A stretch of 8,318 nt of DNA from Bacillota bacterium. GTDB lineage: Bacteria > Bacillota > Limnochordia > Darwinibacteriales > Darwinibacteriaceae. Below, in pieces: positions 1 through 6,771 of the stretch. The translations under genes and the position numbers were made by a program. The DNA lies in contig JAAYSR010000155.1 of assembly GCA_012518325.1 (NCBI GenBank), positions 1 through 8,318 of the forward strand, read 5' to 3'. Position 1 is the stretch's first letter. Every line of letters starts with the position of its first letter. The notes under the pieces were generated by a model, which ran no database searches, was not told the DNA's origin, and worked only from the letters and a program-made list of their open reading frames with translations.

Positions 1-704
1 CGTATCTGGCAAGGCTGACAGAGGAGTTTGACTGCTCGGAACTTACTGAAGAGCAGAAAGAAAGAGTTGCCGCCCTTTGTGTCAAGCTGAGGCACTTTAT
101 GGAAAGGCACAGGCTGACCGCATTGGCCGTACGCTGCTGGCCGGAGTTTGCCAATAGGTACGGCATATCTCCCTGCGCCTCCATGTCCATCCTCCAGTCC
201 CAAGGCTATATCATCGGCTGTGAGGGGGATATTCAAGGCGCCATGTCCATGCTGATCTGCGATGCCGTCGGCGAAAGGCAGACCCCTTTCCTGGCAGACT
301 TCTCCCAGGTCAATGCGGCAGAAAATTATGCCCTGCTTTGGCATTGCGGCGTCGCCCCGCAAAACTTGTGGGACGGTCAGTGCACCCGCAGCCTTGACAC
401 CTATTTTGCCGGAGGCCGAGGTGTGACAGCGGGCTTTGTGCTTAAGCCAGGGTCCGTCAACCTTGTGCGGATCGATTCCGCCAGAGGCAGAACGCGCCTT
501 TTTGTACAAAGGGGAACTGCTGTACCCATGGACAAAGAGCTGATGGGGACCTATGCGAAAGTTGTCTTTGAACAGGGCGTTGAACAAGTATTTGACACAA
601 TACTGTCCCACGGCGTTGCCCATCATTTTGCCGTGATCTATTCGGAAAAGGTGAGGGCGTTCAAGATTTTCGCCAAGATCATGGGTTATGAAGTAATAGA
701 GTAG
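1..704 (+). CDS. Sugar isomerase of the AraA/FucI-like fold, C-terminal part (probable sulfoquinovose isomerase), 5' truncated
   Basis: The reading frame is open from base 3 (first full codon) to a TAG at 702-704, so about 233 C-terminal residues are visible and the start lies outside the window. The ATG at 99 is internal: the frame upstream of it reads as continuous helical protein. Features of the fucose/arabinose isomerase-like family are present: an RCWPEF segment, a GCEGD segment whose Glu (codon 222-224) and a later LADF segment whose Asp (codon 297-299) look like metal ligands, and a late HH pair (codons 621-626) suiting the third ligand. Enzymes of this fold interconvert aldoses and ketoses with a divalent metal. 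SQ isomerases of Firmicute sulfoglycolysis belong to this fold, and the gene lies 18 bases before a sulfoquinovosidase, so conversion of SQ to 6-deoxy-6-sulfofructose in the cytoplasm is the best inference. Family is fairly sure; substrate rests on context. Confidence 0.8.
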   Translation, partial: YLARLTEEFDCSELTEEQKERVAALCVKLRHFMERHRLTALAVRCWPEFANRYGISPCASMSILQSQGYIIGCEGDIQGAMSMLICDAVGERQTPFLADFSQVNAAENYALLWHCGVAPQNLWDGQCTRSLDTYFAGGRGVTAGFVLKPGSVNLVRIDSARGRTRLFVQRGTAVPMDKELMGTYAKVVFEQGVEQVFDTILSHGVAHHFAVIYSEKVRAFKIFAKIMGYEVIE

Positions 705-722
705 TCCAGCGGAGGGTAGCAA

Positions 723-2741
723 ATGGATTTGATTCTCAAGGAAGACGGCTTTGCACTTCAGATTGACGGAAAGCTCCTAATCAGCCACAGCTACGATGAT
801 CCCTGCGCCTACCTTGGGCAGGGCAGGGAAAGGATTGAAATGCGCTTTGGCAACTTCAGCATCAGGGATGAGATTATTAGCCGCATCCCTTTGCAGAACT
901 TTGAGATCAAAAAGCAGGACAGCGGCTACACCATCCTTCTGTTCCATATTAACAAGAACATTGCCTTGGAAATGGAAGTCTGCCAGGCAGAGGGAAGGTA
1001 TCGCATTTTCACCCAGGGGAGCGAAGAGTTCAACAGATGCTGGCTGCGGTTACACTCCTCTCCAGATGAGCATGTCTACGGCGGAGGGGAGCAGTACTCC
1101 TACTTTAACCTCAAAGGCAAGAAGTTCCCCATCTTTGTAACAGAGCAGGGTGTGGGCAGGAACAAAAAGACGCTGACGACCTTTTTAGCGGACTGCAACG
1201 ACGGCGGGGGCGGCGACTACTGGACCACCTACTTTCCCCAGCCCACATTTGTCAGTTCCCGCAAGTATTACTGCCATTCAGCCAATTCTGAGTATCAGGA
1301 ACTGAACTTTGAGAATCCGGACTTTCATGAACTGCATATCTGGGGCACAGAGTTCGATCTGACTTTGGAAACCGCCCCCACTCTTGCAGACGTTGTCTCT
1401 AAACTGACTGGACTTTTGGGCAGGCAGCCCGTCTTGCCTGAGTGGGCCTACGAAGGGGCTTGGCTCGGCATTCAGGGAGGCACTGAAGTCTGCCGGGCCA
1501 AGCTGGAGAAAATGAGGCAGTCAGGGGCCAAAGTCAATGTGATCTGGGCCCAGGACTGGGTAGGCCACAGGTTTACCTCCTTTGGCAAGCGCCTGATGTG
1601 GAACTGGGTCTGGAACAGGGAGCTCTATCCTGATCTCGACAGGCAAATCAGGGAGTGGAAAGAGGAGGGCGTGCGGTTTACTGCCTATGTAAACCCCTAC
1701 CTCGCAGTGGAAGGTTCTCAGTTTGCAGAGGCCAAGGCCAAGGGCTATCTGGTCAAGAACCGGGACGGAGAGGATTATCTAGTGGATTTTGGGGAGTTTC
1801 AGGGCGGCATCGTGGATCTGACCAACCCTAACGCTTCCGACTGGTTCAGCGAGCTGATCATTGCTAATCTGATCGAGATGGGTATTGCCGGCTGGATGGC
1901 TGACTTTGGCGAGTACCTGCCCGCGGATGCTGTGCTCTTTAACGGAGAGGACGCAGTTAAAATGCACAATAAGTGGCCGGCGCTGTGGGCGAAGGTTAAT
2001 TATGACGCGTTGGTCAAAGCGGGCAAGCTCGGAGAGACTGTGTTCTTTATGCGTTCCGGGTTCACCGGGTCCCAGAAGTATTCCACCGCGATCTGGGCAG
2101 GGGATCAAAACGTAGACTGGAGCCTGGACGATGGTTTGGCCTCGGTTATACCGGCCGCGCTGTCTCTGGGCATGTCCGGCTACGGCATACATACCAGCGA
2201 TATCGGGGGATATACCACCCTCTACGGCATGAAACGAACGAAGGAGCTTTTCCAGCGCTGGACCGACTTTGCTATCTTTACGCCGATTATGAGAACCCAC
2301 GAGGGAAACCGGCCCGGGGACAATTGGCAATTTGATTCCGATGAAGAGACGATTTCCCATTTTACCTGGGCTACCTTAATTCATGCCAAACTCAAAGCGT
2401 ATATCAGAGATCTGCTGCAGGAAAATGCCGAAAGGGGGATTCCCCTGATGCGCCCCCTGTTCCTGCACTATGAAGAGGATAAAGAAACCTATGATCTTAA
2501 GTACCAATACCTGTTCGGCAGGGATTTGCTTGTTGCACCTGTCTATAAGGAAGGCCAGGCAGTGCAGAAGCTGTACCTTCCAGAAGACGAGTGGGTGTAT
2601 CTCTGGGATGAGCGGCAGTTTCAGCAAGGCTTGGTGGAAATTGAGGCCCCCATTGGCAAGCCCGCGGTGTTTTTCCGCAAGCATTCACCGTATCAAGAAA
2701 TTTTCGCAGATATTAAAGGTCTCGGTGCCTGGCGGAAATAG
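723..2741 (+). CDS. yihQ: GH31 sulfoquinovosidase (YihQ family)
   Basis: This 672-residue glycoside hydrolase (E. coli YihQ is about 678) cleaves alpha-sulfoquinovosides such as sulfoquinovosyl glycerol to free SQ. It has no signal peptide, so it acts in the cytoplasm after import. Residues 1-235 are the N-terminal beta domain and about 240-570 the catalytic barrel. The nucleophile is D394 (in WMADFGEYLP) and the acid/base is D461 (in WAGDQNVDW). The sulfonate pocket known from YihQ (Q262, Q288, R301, W304, Y508) is matched by Q251, Q277, R290, W293 and Y497. All seven positions keep a constant offset of 11, so there are no gaps between them. Ordinary alpha-glucosidases and alpha-xylosidases lack this set. 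A GGAGGG ribosome site (711-716) sits just before the ATG, 18 bases after the isomerase stop, so the two genes are probably co-transcribed. The family and substrate assignment is strong. Confidence 0.95.
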   Translation: MDLILKEDGFALQIDGKLLISHSYDDPCAYLGQGRERIEMRFGNFSIRDEIISRIPLQNFEIKKQDSGYTILLFHINKNIALEMEVCQAEGRYRIFTQGSEEFNRCWLRLHSSPDEHVYGGGEQYSYFNLKGKKFPIFVTEQGVGRNKKTLTTFLADCNDGGGGDYWTTYFPQPTFVSSRKYYCHSANSEYQELNFENPDFHELHIWGTEFDLTLETAPTLADVVSKLTGLLGRQPVLPEWAYEGAWLGIQGGTEVCRAKLEKMRQSGAKVNVIWAQDWVGHRFTSFGKRLMWNWVWNRELYPDLDRQIREWKEEGVRFTAYVNPYLAVEGSQFAEAKAKGYLVKNRDGEDYLVDFGEFQGGIVDLTNPNASDWFSELIIANLIEMGIAGWMADFGEYLPADAVLFNGEDAVKMHNKWPALWAKVNYDALVKAGKLGETVFFMRSGFTGSQKYSTAIWAGDQNVDWSLDDGLASVIPAALSLGMSGYGIHTSDIGGYTTLYGMKRTKELFQRWTDFAIFTPIMRTHEGNRPGDNWQFDSDEETISHFTWATLIHAKLKAYIRDLLQENAERGIPLMRPLFLHYEEDKETYDLKYQYLFGRDLLVAPVYKEGQAVQKLYLPEDEWVYLWDERQFQQGLVEIEAPIGKPAVFFRKHSPYQEIFADIKGLGAWRK

Positions 2742-2874
2742 ACTTCAGTTAGGAGAGGGGCATGTATAGGAGGTGTTAGCGGGAGTTTGAGTGATTGAAG
2801 AGGCGATGGTGATGTTTAACATTTTGGGCACACCGCCTGGATGATGGACAAATCTATTATGAGGGGGAAGTAAC
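2742..2874 (+). other. 133-base gap between sulfoquinovosidase and transporter genes
   Basis: This is the longest gap inside the operon. It contains a short perfect inverted repeat (ATGTT-T-AACAT, 2812-2822) and a possible 17-codon GTG frame (2791-2844) preceded by GGGAG. A purine-rich ribosome site for the next gene lies at 2861-2870. I see no convincing sigma-A promoter: a TTGAAG at 2795 has no good -10 at proper distance. No T-tailed hairpin is present either. It may hold an internal promoter or regulator site, but the sequence alone does not prove it. Confidence 0.4.
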
Positions 2875-4119
2875 ATGAAGGTTTTCAAAAGGACGCTTGT
2901 ACTGTTGCTGTGCACTCTCTTTGTGTCGTCGTTCTTCGGTACTGTTGCAGCGCAAAAGGTAACCCTTACCTGGCCCTGTATTTGGGTGGGCGTAGACTCT
3001 AAGGCAGAGACGATCAAGAAGTTCGTTGACGAATTTAACAGGGAACATGCAGGTGAAATCGAGGTTATCATCGAGGAGAACTCTGACTACCAGGCTTATC
3101 GGGACAAGTTGAGAACCGCAATCTCAGTGGGCCGTGTACCGGATATCTTCACCATCGATGCCGATATCCCGCTTTATCTGGAAAGCGGAAGGCTCCTGGA
3201 TCTCACCGACGCCTTTAAGGACGGATGGGAAGACAACTTCGTCGAGGGGGCATTGAACAATACCACCGTAAACGGAAGGGTTGTAGCTATTCCCTATGAA
3301 ATGGGCCCCACACCCGTCATGTACAACAAAAGGCTCTTAAAAGCAGCGGGCTGGGATCATTTCCCCGCGACCTTTGAAGAACTGTGGCAGTGTGCCGAGG
3401 ATCTCAAGGCCGCCGGCATTACTCCCTTCTCGCAGATGACAGGGGAAAACGCCTGGACTTCAATGCTCTGGTATTCCCAGATTGTTGTGGCCATCGGCGG
3501 TCCGGATGTTTATGAAGATCCGAATCACCCGGCCTTTGTGGAGGCAGCGCGAGTTCTGAAGAGGATGTATGACTATACCACAATCGACGCCGTGGGAGCC
3601 GGGGCGGCTGTTTCCGGCGGCCACTTCCTGGCAGAAAGAACCGCTATCTTTATGAACGGCCCCTGGTACATCGGCAGGCTGCAAAGGGAAGGGCAAAACA
3701 ACATGTATGATCATGTAGCCATTGCCCCCTGCCCAGTCTATGAAGGCGGCGCGGGCAGCAAGGGCGGATACATCGGCAACCCCCAGGCACTGTTGGCAGC
3801 AGGCGCAACCGATGATGAAGCGAAGGCCGCGGCAGCCATCAAGTTCCTGAAGTATCTCACAGATCCAGACCGGGTAGCAGAACTGAGCGCAGCATCGGGA
3901 GCTTTGTTCTATGTCAAGAGCGGCGAATCCGAGTTCGAAATGGAAAGACTGCAGGCTGAGATGATCGAGCAGGTCAACCAGGCGCCTTACATTGTCGGCC
4001 ATTTCGAGTACATGAGCCCGGCCAGAGTATACAACGAGTTCCCCATGGCCCTCTCCGGGCTTGTACTGGGCGAACTGACGCCGGAAGAGTTTGTAGAGCA
4101 GCTGAACGCCAAGAGATAG
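2875..4119 (+). CDS. ABC transporter sugar solute-binding protein (family 1, CUT1 type), probable SQ or SQ-glycoside binder
   Basis: This 414-residue extracellular binding protein captures a sugar and delivers it to the two permeases encoded next. Residues 1-26 are a Sec signal peptide: basic KVFKR start, hydrophobic core, then VAA before Q27 as a signal peptidase I site. The only Cys in the core (C13, preceded by LLL) does not make a lipobox, so the protein is not predicted to be a lipoprotein. The mature part has typical family-1 features: a DYQAYRDKLRTAI segment after the first strand, the PDIFTIDAD segment, GPTPVMYNKRLLKAAGW (144-160), and a hinge region with MNGPWYIG. The start is fixed by GAGGGGGAAG at 2861-2870. 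Position after a sulfoquinovosidase suggests the ligand is SQ or sulfoquinovosyl glycerol, by analogy with SmoF of Agrobacterium. The ligand is inferred; the family is clear. Confidence 0.92.
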   Translation: MKVFKRTLVLLLCTLFVSSFFGTVAAQKVTLTWPCIWVGVDSKAETIKKFVDEFNREHAGEIEVIIEENSDYQAYRDKLRTAISVGRVPDIFTIDADIPLYLESGRLLDLTDAFKDGWEDNFVEGALNNTTVNGRVVAIPYEMGPTPVMYNKRLLKAAGWDHFPATFEELWQCAEDLKAAGITPFSQMTGENAWTSMLWYSQIVVAIGGPDVYEDPNHPAFVEAARVLKRMYDYTTIDAVGAGAAVSGGHFLAERTAIFMNGPWYIGRLQREGQNNMYDHVAIAPCPVYEGGAGSKGGYIGNPQALLAAGATDDEAKAAAAIKFLKYLTDPDRVAELSAASGALFYVKSGESEFEMERLQAEMIEQVNQAPYIVGHFEYMSPARVYNEFPMALSGLVLGELTPEEFVEQLNAKR

Positions 4120-4127
4120 TACGGATA

Positions 4128-4156
4128 AACCCTTCCCCCGTCTCGGGGGAGGGGTT
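4128..4156 (+). other. Stem-loop between binding-protein and permease genes (probable mRNA-stabilising or attenuating hairpin)
   Basis: Arms 4128-4140 and 4144-4156 pair over 13 base pairs (one G-U at 4133/4151) around a three-base TCT loop. The stem is very GC-rich. It begins 8 bases after the binding-protein stop. No T-run follows (CCAATCAATC), so it is not a standard intrinsic terminator. Such hairpins after binding-protein genes commonly protect the upstream message and lower permease expression, as in the malE-malF gap of E. coli. Function here is inferred. Confidence 0.75.
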
Positions 4157-4184
4157 CCAATCAATCTGGAAGAGGAGGCAGGCC

Positions 4185-5054
4185 ATGGATGTGAAGCGAG
4201 AAGACAGGGTGGGCATTGCAGTCTTCCTCACACCGGTTTTGGTGCTCTTCACCTTGTTTTTCATTTTCCCCATCATCTACCTGGTCGTAGTAAGCTTTGT
4301 GGAATGGTCCGGCTTGGACACTCCCGTCTTTGTCGGTTTCCAGAACTATCTCCGCATATTTGATGATAAAGTCTTCATCAGATCCATTACCAACAACCTG
4401 ATCTGGGCCCTTTGCGCCGGTTTTGTGCAGGTGCCCTTGGCAGTGTTGGCGGCGTTAATGCTTTCCTATAAACCGCGGGGCTGGAAAATATTTAGGACAG
4501 TTTACTTTTTCCCCAAAGTGATCTCGGCCATCGCCTTGGCCACCCTCTGGTCGGCTGTCTATAACGCACAGTACGGCTTGCTCAACGGGCTGCTGCGGGT
4601 GGTTGGCTTAGGGCATTTGCAGACCAACTGGCTGGGCACGTTGAAAACAGCCTTTCCCTCGGTGCTGATTTATTGGCTCTTTTATATTGGCTACTATATG
4701 ATCATTGTCCTCGCCGATATCCAGGGCATACCGCAAGACTATTATGAAGCGGCGGAAATCGACGGCGCGGGCAGAATCCGTCAAAGCCTGAACATCACCC
4801 TTCCCCTGGCCAGGACATCCATAGTCACCTGTATCCTCTTGGCTATGATCGACGGGCTGAGGCAGTTTGCAGAGGTGTATATTCTTACCAACGGCGGTCC
4901 GGCCAACAGGACATCCGTCATGGTGCTCTACCTTTACAAAGAGATGCAGAACTACTCCTACGGCACATCAAGCGCCGCAGCAGTGGTGCTCATAGCAATT
5001 GGAACCGCAGTTATCTTGACAATCCGGAACACGCTGGGCCGGGAAACCTTTTGA
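4185..5054 (+). CDS. ABC sugar transporter permease 1 (MalF/UgpA-like, CUT1 family)
   Basis: This 289-residue inner-membrane protein forms one half of the translocation channel for the sugar caught by the binding protein. Hydrophobic segments lie at about 11-37 (first membrane helix), 72-94, 105-125, 156-178, 211-227 and 263-281, giving six helices. The cytoplasmic EAA loop, which docks the ATPase, is at about 188-207 (EAAEIDGAG ... LP). The late LTNGGPANRTSVM segment is typical of the MalF/UgpA branch. An AGGAGG at 4173-4178 lies 6 bases before the ATG. The gene follows the 4128-4156 hairpin and is 16 bases from the second permease gene. No ATPase gene accompanies the pair, so a shared MsmK/UgpC-type ATPase encoded elsewhere is likely. 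Confidence 0.93.
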   Translation: MDVKREDRVGIAVFLTPVLVLFTLFFIFPIIYLVVVSFVEWSGLDTPVFVGFQNYLRIFDDKVFIRSITNNLIWALCAGFVQVPLAVLAALMLSYKPRGWKIFRTVYFFPKVISAIALATLWSAVYNAQYGLLNGLLRVVGLGHLQTNWLGTLKTAFPSVLIYWLFYIGYYMIIVLADIQGIPQDYYEAAEIDGAGRIRQSLNITLPLARTSIVTCILLAMIDGLRQFAEVYILTNGGPANRTSVMVLYLYKEMQNYSYGTSSAAAVVLIAIGTAVILTIRNTLGRETF

Positions 5055-5070
5055 GCAGGGGGGATGCAGG

Positions 5071-5916
5071 ATGAAAGGGAGAAGACGTTCCGCAGGATCT
5101 TTGCTGTTTGGCCTGTTGAAATGGGCGTTTTTAATATTTCTGTTTGTTTACGCAGTCTTTCCTGTGATTTGGCTGGCTGTCGCCTCGCTGAAAACCAACG
5201 GCGAACTGATGGCCAATCCGTTCTCATTGCCGGCAGTATGGCAGTTTCAGAATTATAAAAAGGCCCTTGCGGTTTCCGGTATCGCCAGGCTGATGCTGAA
5301 CTCAGTCATTATTTCCACGGCAGCCACTTTCCTCAATGTCCTGATCGCCTCCATGGGGGCTTACGCGCTGTCGCGGTTCAGGTTCAGGGGCAATCAGTTT
5401 CTGAAAGTAATGTTTTCATCCGGCATACTTATTCCCCTGAACGCACTGATGATACCCTACTTTGTGCTGGTTAACAGCCTCGGCCTTTACAACACCATGG
5501 GCGGGCTGACCCTGGTGTACACTGCCATTGGCATACCGATCTCCACTTTCATTATCATGGGCTTTATGGCCTCAGTCCCGGAAGAGCTGGAAGAAGCTGC
5601 GGTGATAGACGGAGCCTGTTTCTACAAAAGGTTTTTCACCTTGATTTTTCCCCTTTCCCGGGCGGGGGTTGTGACCGCGGGGACGTTTCAGTTTCTTACC
5701 TGTTGGAATGAGTTTGTCTACGCCAATCTCCTCACTTCATCCCAGGCGGTAAGAACTGTCCAGCTGGGGATCCGCTATTTTACCAACCAGTTTGCCACCG
5801 ACTACGTGTCTATGTATGCTGCCATCATCATCAGCATTCTGCCCAGCATAACGGCGTATGTGCTTTTCCAGAACCAGATCATCGCCGGTTTGACCAGCGG
5901 GGCTGTCAAAGGCTGA
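5071..5916 (+). CDS. ABC sugar transporter permease 2 (MalG/UgpE-like, CUT1 family)
   Basis: This 281-residue membrane protein is the second channel subunit, pairing with the preceding permease. Membrane segments lie at about 15-40, 75-98, 114-135, 145-166, 197-212 and 248-268. The EAA loop is at about 174-194 (EEAAVIDGA ... FPL). The C-terminal end FQNQIIAGLTSGAVKG is the classical ending of MalG-type permeases, so the protein is complete. The start at 5071 is supported by a run of G residues (AGGGGGG, 5057-5063) at 7-base spacing. The ATG at 5064 is in another frame and is not the start. The gene sits 16 bases after permease 1 and 22 bases before the transketolase genes, so import and catabolism are on one transcript. 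Confidence 0.93.
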   Translation: MKGRRRSAGSLLFGLLKWAFLIFLFVYAVFPVIWLAVASLKTNGELMANPFSLPAVWQFQNYKKALAVSGIARLMLNSVIISTAATFLNVLIASMGAYALSRFRFRGNQFLKVMFSSGILIPLNALMIPYFVLVNSLGLYNTMGGLTLVYTAIGIPISTFIIMGFMASVPEELEEAAVIDGACFYKRFFTLIFPLSRAGVVTAGTFQFLTCWNEFVYANLLTSSQAVRTVQLGIRYFTNQFATDYVSMYAAIIISILPSITAYVLFQNQIIAGLTSGAVKG

Positions 5917-5938
5917 TTTGAACAGGGAGTGATTTTAG

Positions 5939-6760
5939 GTGATTAAAGACAGAGCGTTTTTTGAGGCAAAGAGCAGCGAAATCCGCAGGCTGACGGTTCA
6001 ATGCATCGGAGATTTGGGTGTGGGCCATTTAGGCGGCTGCCTGTCAGTAGTAGATGTCCTGACAGTGCTGTATTACGCGGTTATGAATGTGGATCCGAAA
6101 AACCCGCACATGGAGGGCCGGGATCGCTTAGTGTTGTCCAAGGGGCATGCCGGGCCTGCTTTATACTCAATCTTGGCAGACAAGGGCTTTTTCCCTAAAG
6201 AAGAGCTGTCTACGCTGAACAGGGCCGGGACGAACCTCCCCAGCCATTGCGATATGCTGCGCACCCCCGGGGTGGATATGACGACGGGTGCCCTTGGGCA
6301 GGGCTTTTCCTGCGCTGTGGGAATTGCCATTGGGTCGAAAATCAAAAAAGACAATGCAACGATCTATGCCGTTATTGGAGACGGGGAATCCCAGGAGGGG
6401 CAAATCTGGGAAGCGGCCATGTATGCCAGCCATCGGAAGCTGGACAACCTGATTGCCTTTACGGATTATAACAGACTGCAGATTGACGGGCCTACAGCAG
6501 AAATCAACAGCTTGGGGGATTTAGCAGCGAAATGGACAAGCTTTGGCTGGTTTGTCCAGAGAATAGACGGCCATGACCACCTTGCCATCCTTGAAGCTGT
6601 CCAAAAGGCGAAGGCGGACAACCAAGGCCGGCCTTCCATGATTATCCTGGACACTGTGAAGGGCAAGGGCGTCTCTTTTATTGAAGAGGCGGGGGTGAAC
6701 AATCATAATATGCCCATAACTCAGGAACAGGTGCAGATCGCGCTAGAGGAACTCAGCTAG
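5939..6760 (+). CDS. sqwG: Transketolase, N-terminal (diphosphate-binding) subunit; probable sulfofructose transketolase SqwG
   Basis: This 273-residue half-transketolase binds the diphosphate end of thiamine diphosphate and pairs with the next gene product. Visible motifs are VGHLGG with H30, SKGHA with H70, a second substrate-side His at H103 (PSHCD), the GALGQGFS segment, and the cofactor/Mg motif GDGESQEGQ (147-155) ending in DYNRLQ with N178. H256 (NNHNMP) corresponds to the late active-site His of full-length enzymes. The start is GTG at 5939 with GGGAG at 5925-5929; a GTG at 5929 is in another frame and stops at once. In the sulfo-TK pathway SqwG and SqwH take a C2 unit from 6-deoxy-6-sulfofructose and later from 4-deoxy-4-sulfoerythrulose, passing it to glyceraldehyde 3-phosphate. 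Family is certain; the sulfosugar role rests on the sulfoquinovosidase and isomerase neighbours. Alternative: an ordinary pentose-pathway transketolase recruited to the operon. Confidence 0.85.
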   Translation: MIKDRAFFEAKSSEIRRLTVQCIGDLGVGHLGGCLSVVDVLTVLYYAVMNVDPKNPHMEGRDRLVLSKGHAGPALYSILADKGFFPKEELSTLNRAGTNLPSHCDMLRTPGVDMTTGALGQGFSCAVGIAIGSKIKKDNATIYAVIGDGESQEGQIWEAAMYASHRKLDNLIAFTDYNRLQIDGPTAEINSLGDLAAKWTSFGWFVQRIDGHDHLAILEAVQKAKADNQGRPSMIILDTVKGKGVSFIEEAGVNNHNMPITQEQVQIALEELS

Positions 6761-6771
6761 GGGGTGTCGGG

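Noticed and set aside
99..704. ATG at 99 as a true start of a 201-residue protein
   Set aside because: The same frame is open and protein-like from base 3, and no ribosome site precedes 99; the family is much longer, so the gene is truncated by the window.
1779..2360. Long minus-strand open frame inside the glycosidase gene
   Set aside because: It lies fully within a strongly conserved GH31 gene, has no recognisable domain, and is a by-product of GC-biased codon positions. The same applies to the minus-strand frames at 3460-4164, 6853-7431 and 7788-8186.
723..2741. Generic alpha-glucosidase or alpha-xylosidase
   Set aside because: All five YihQ sulfonate-binding residues are present at constant spacing from the catalytic residues.
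2795..2823. Sigma-A promoter in the gap before the binding-protein gene (TTGAAG as -35)
   Set aside because: At 17-base spacing the -10 would be AACATT, a poor match, and the better TTTAAC is only 14 bases away.
4128..4156. Rho-independent terminator after the binding-protein gene
   Set aside because: The stem is strong but is followed by CCAATCAATC, not a T-run, and the permease genes that depend on the same transcript follow directly.
5064..5258. ATG at 5064 as start of a separate small gene
   Set aside because: It overlaps the permease in another frame; the permease ATG at 5071 has correct spacing from the G-rich ribosome site and a full membrane protein with family motifs.
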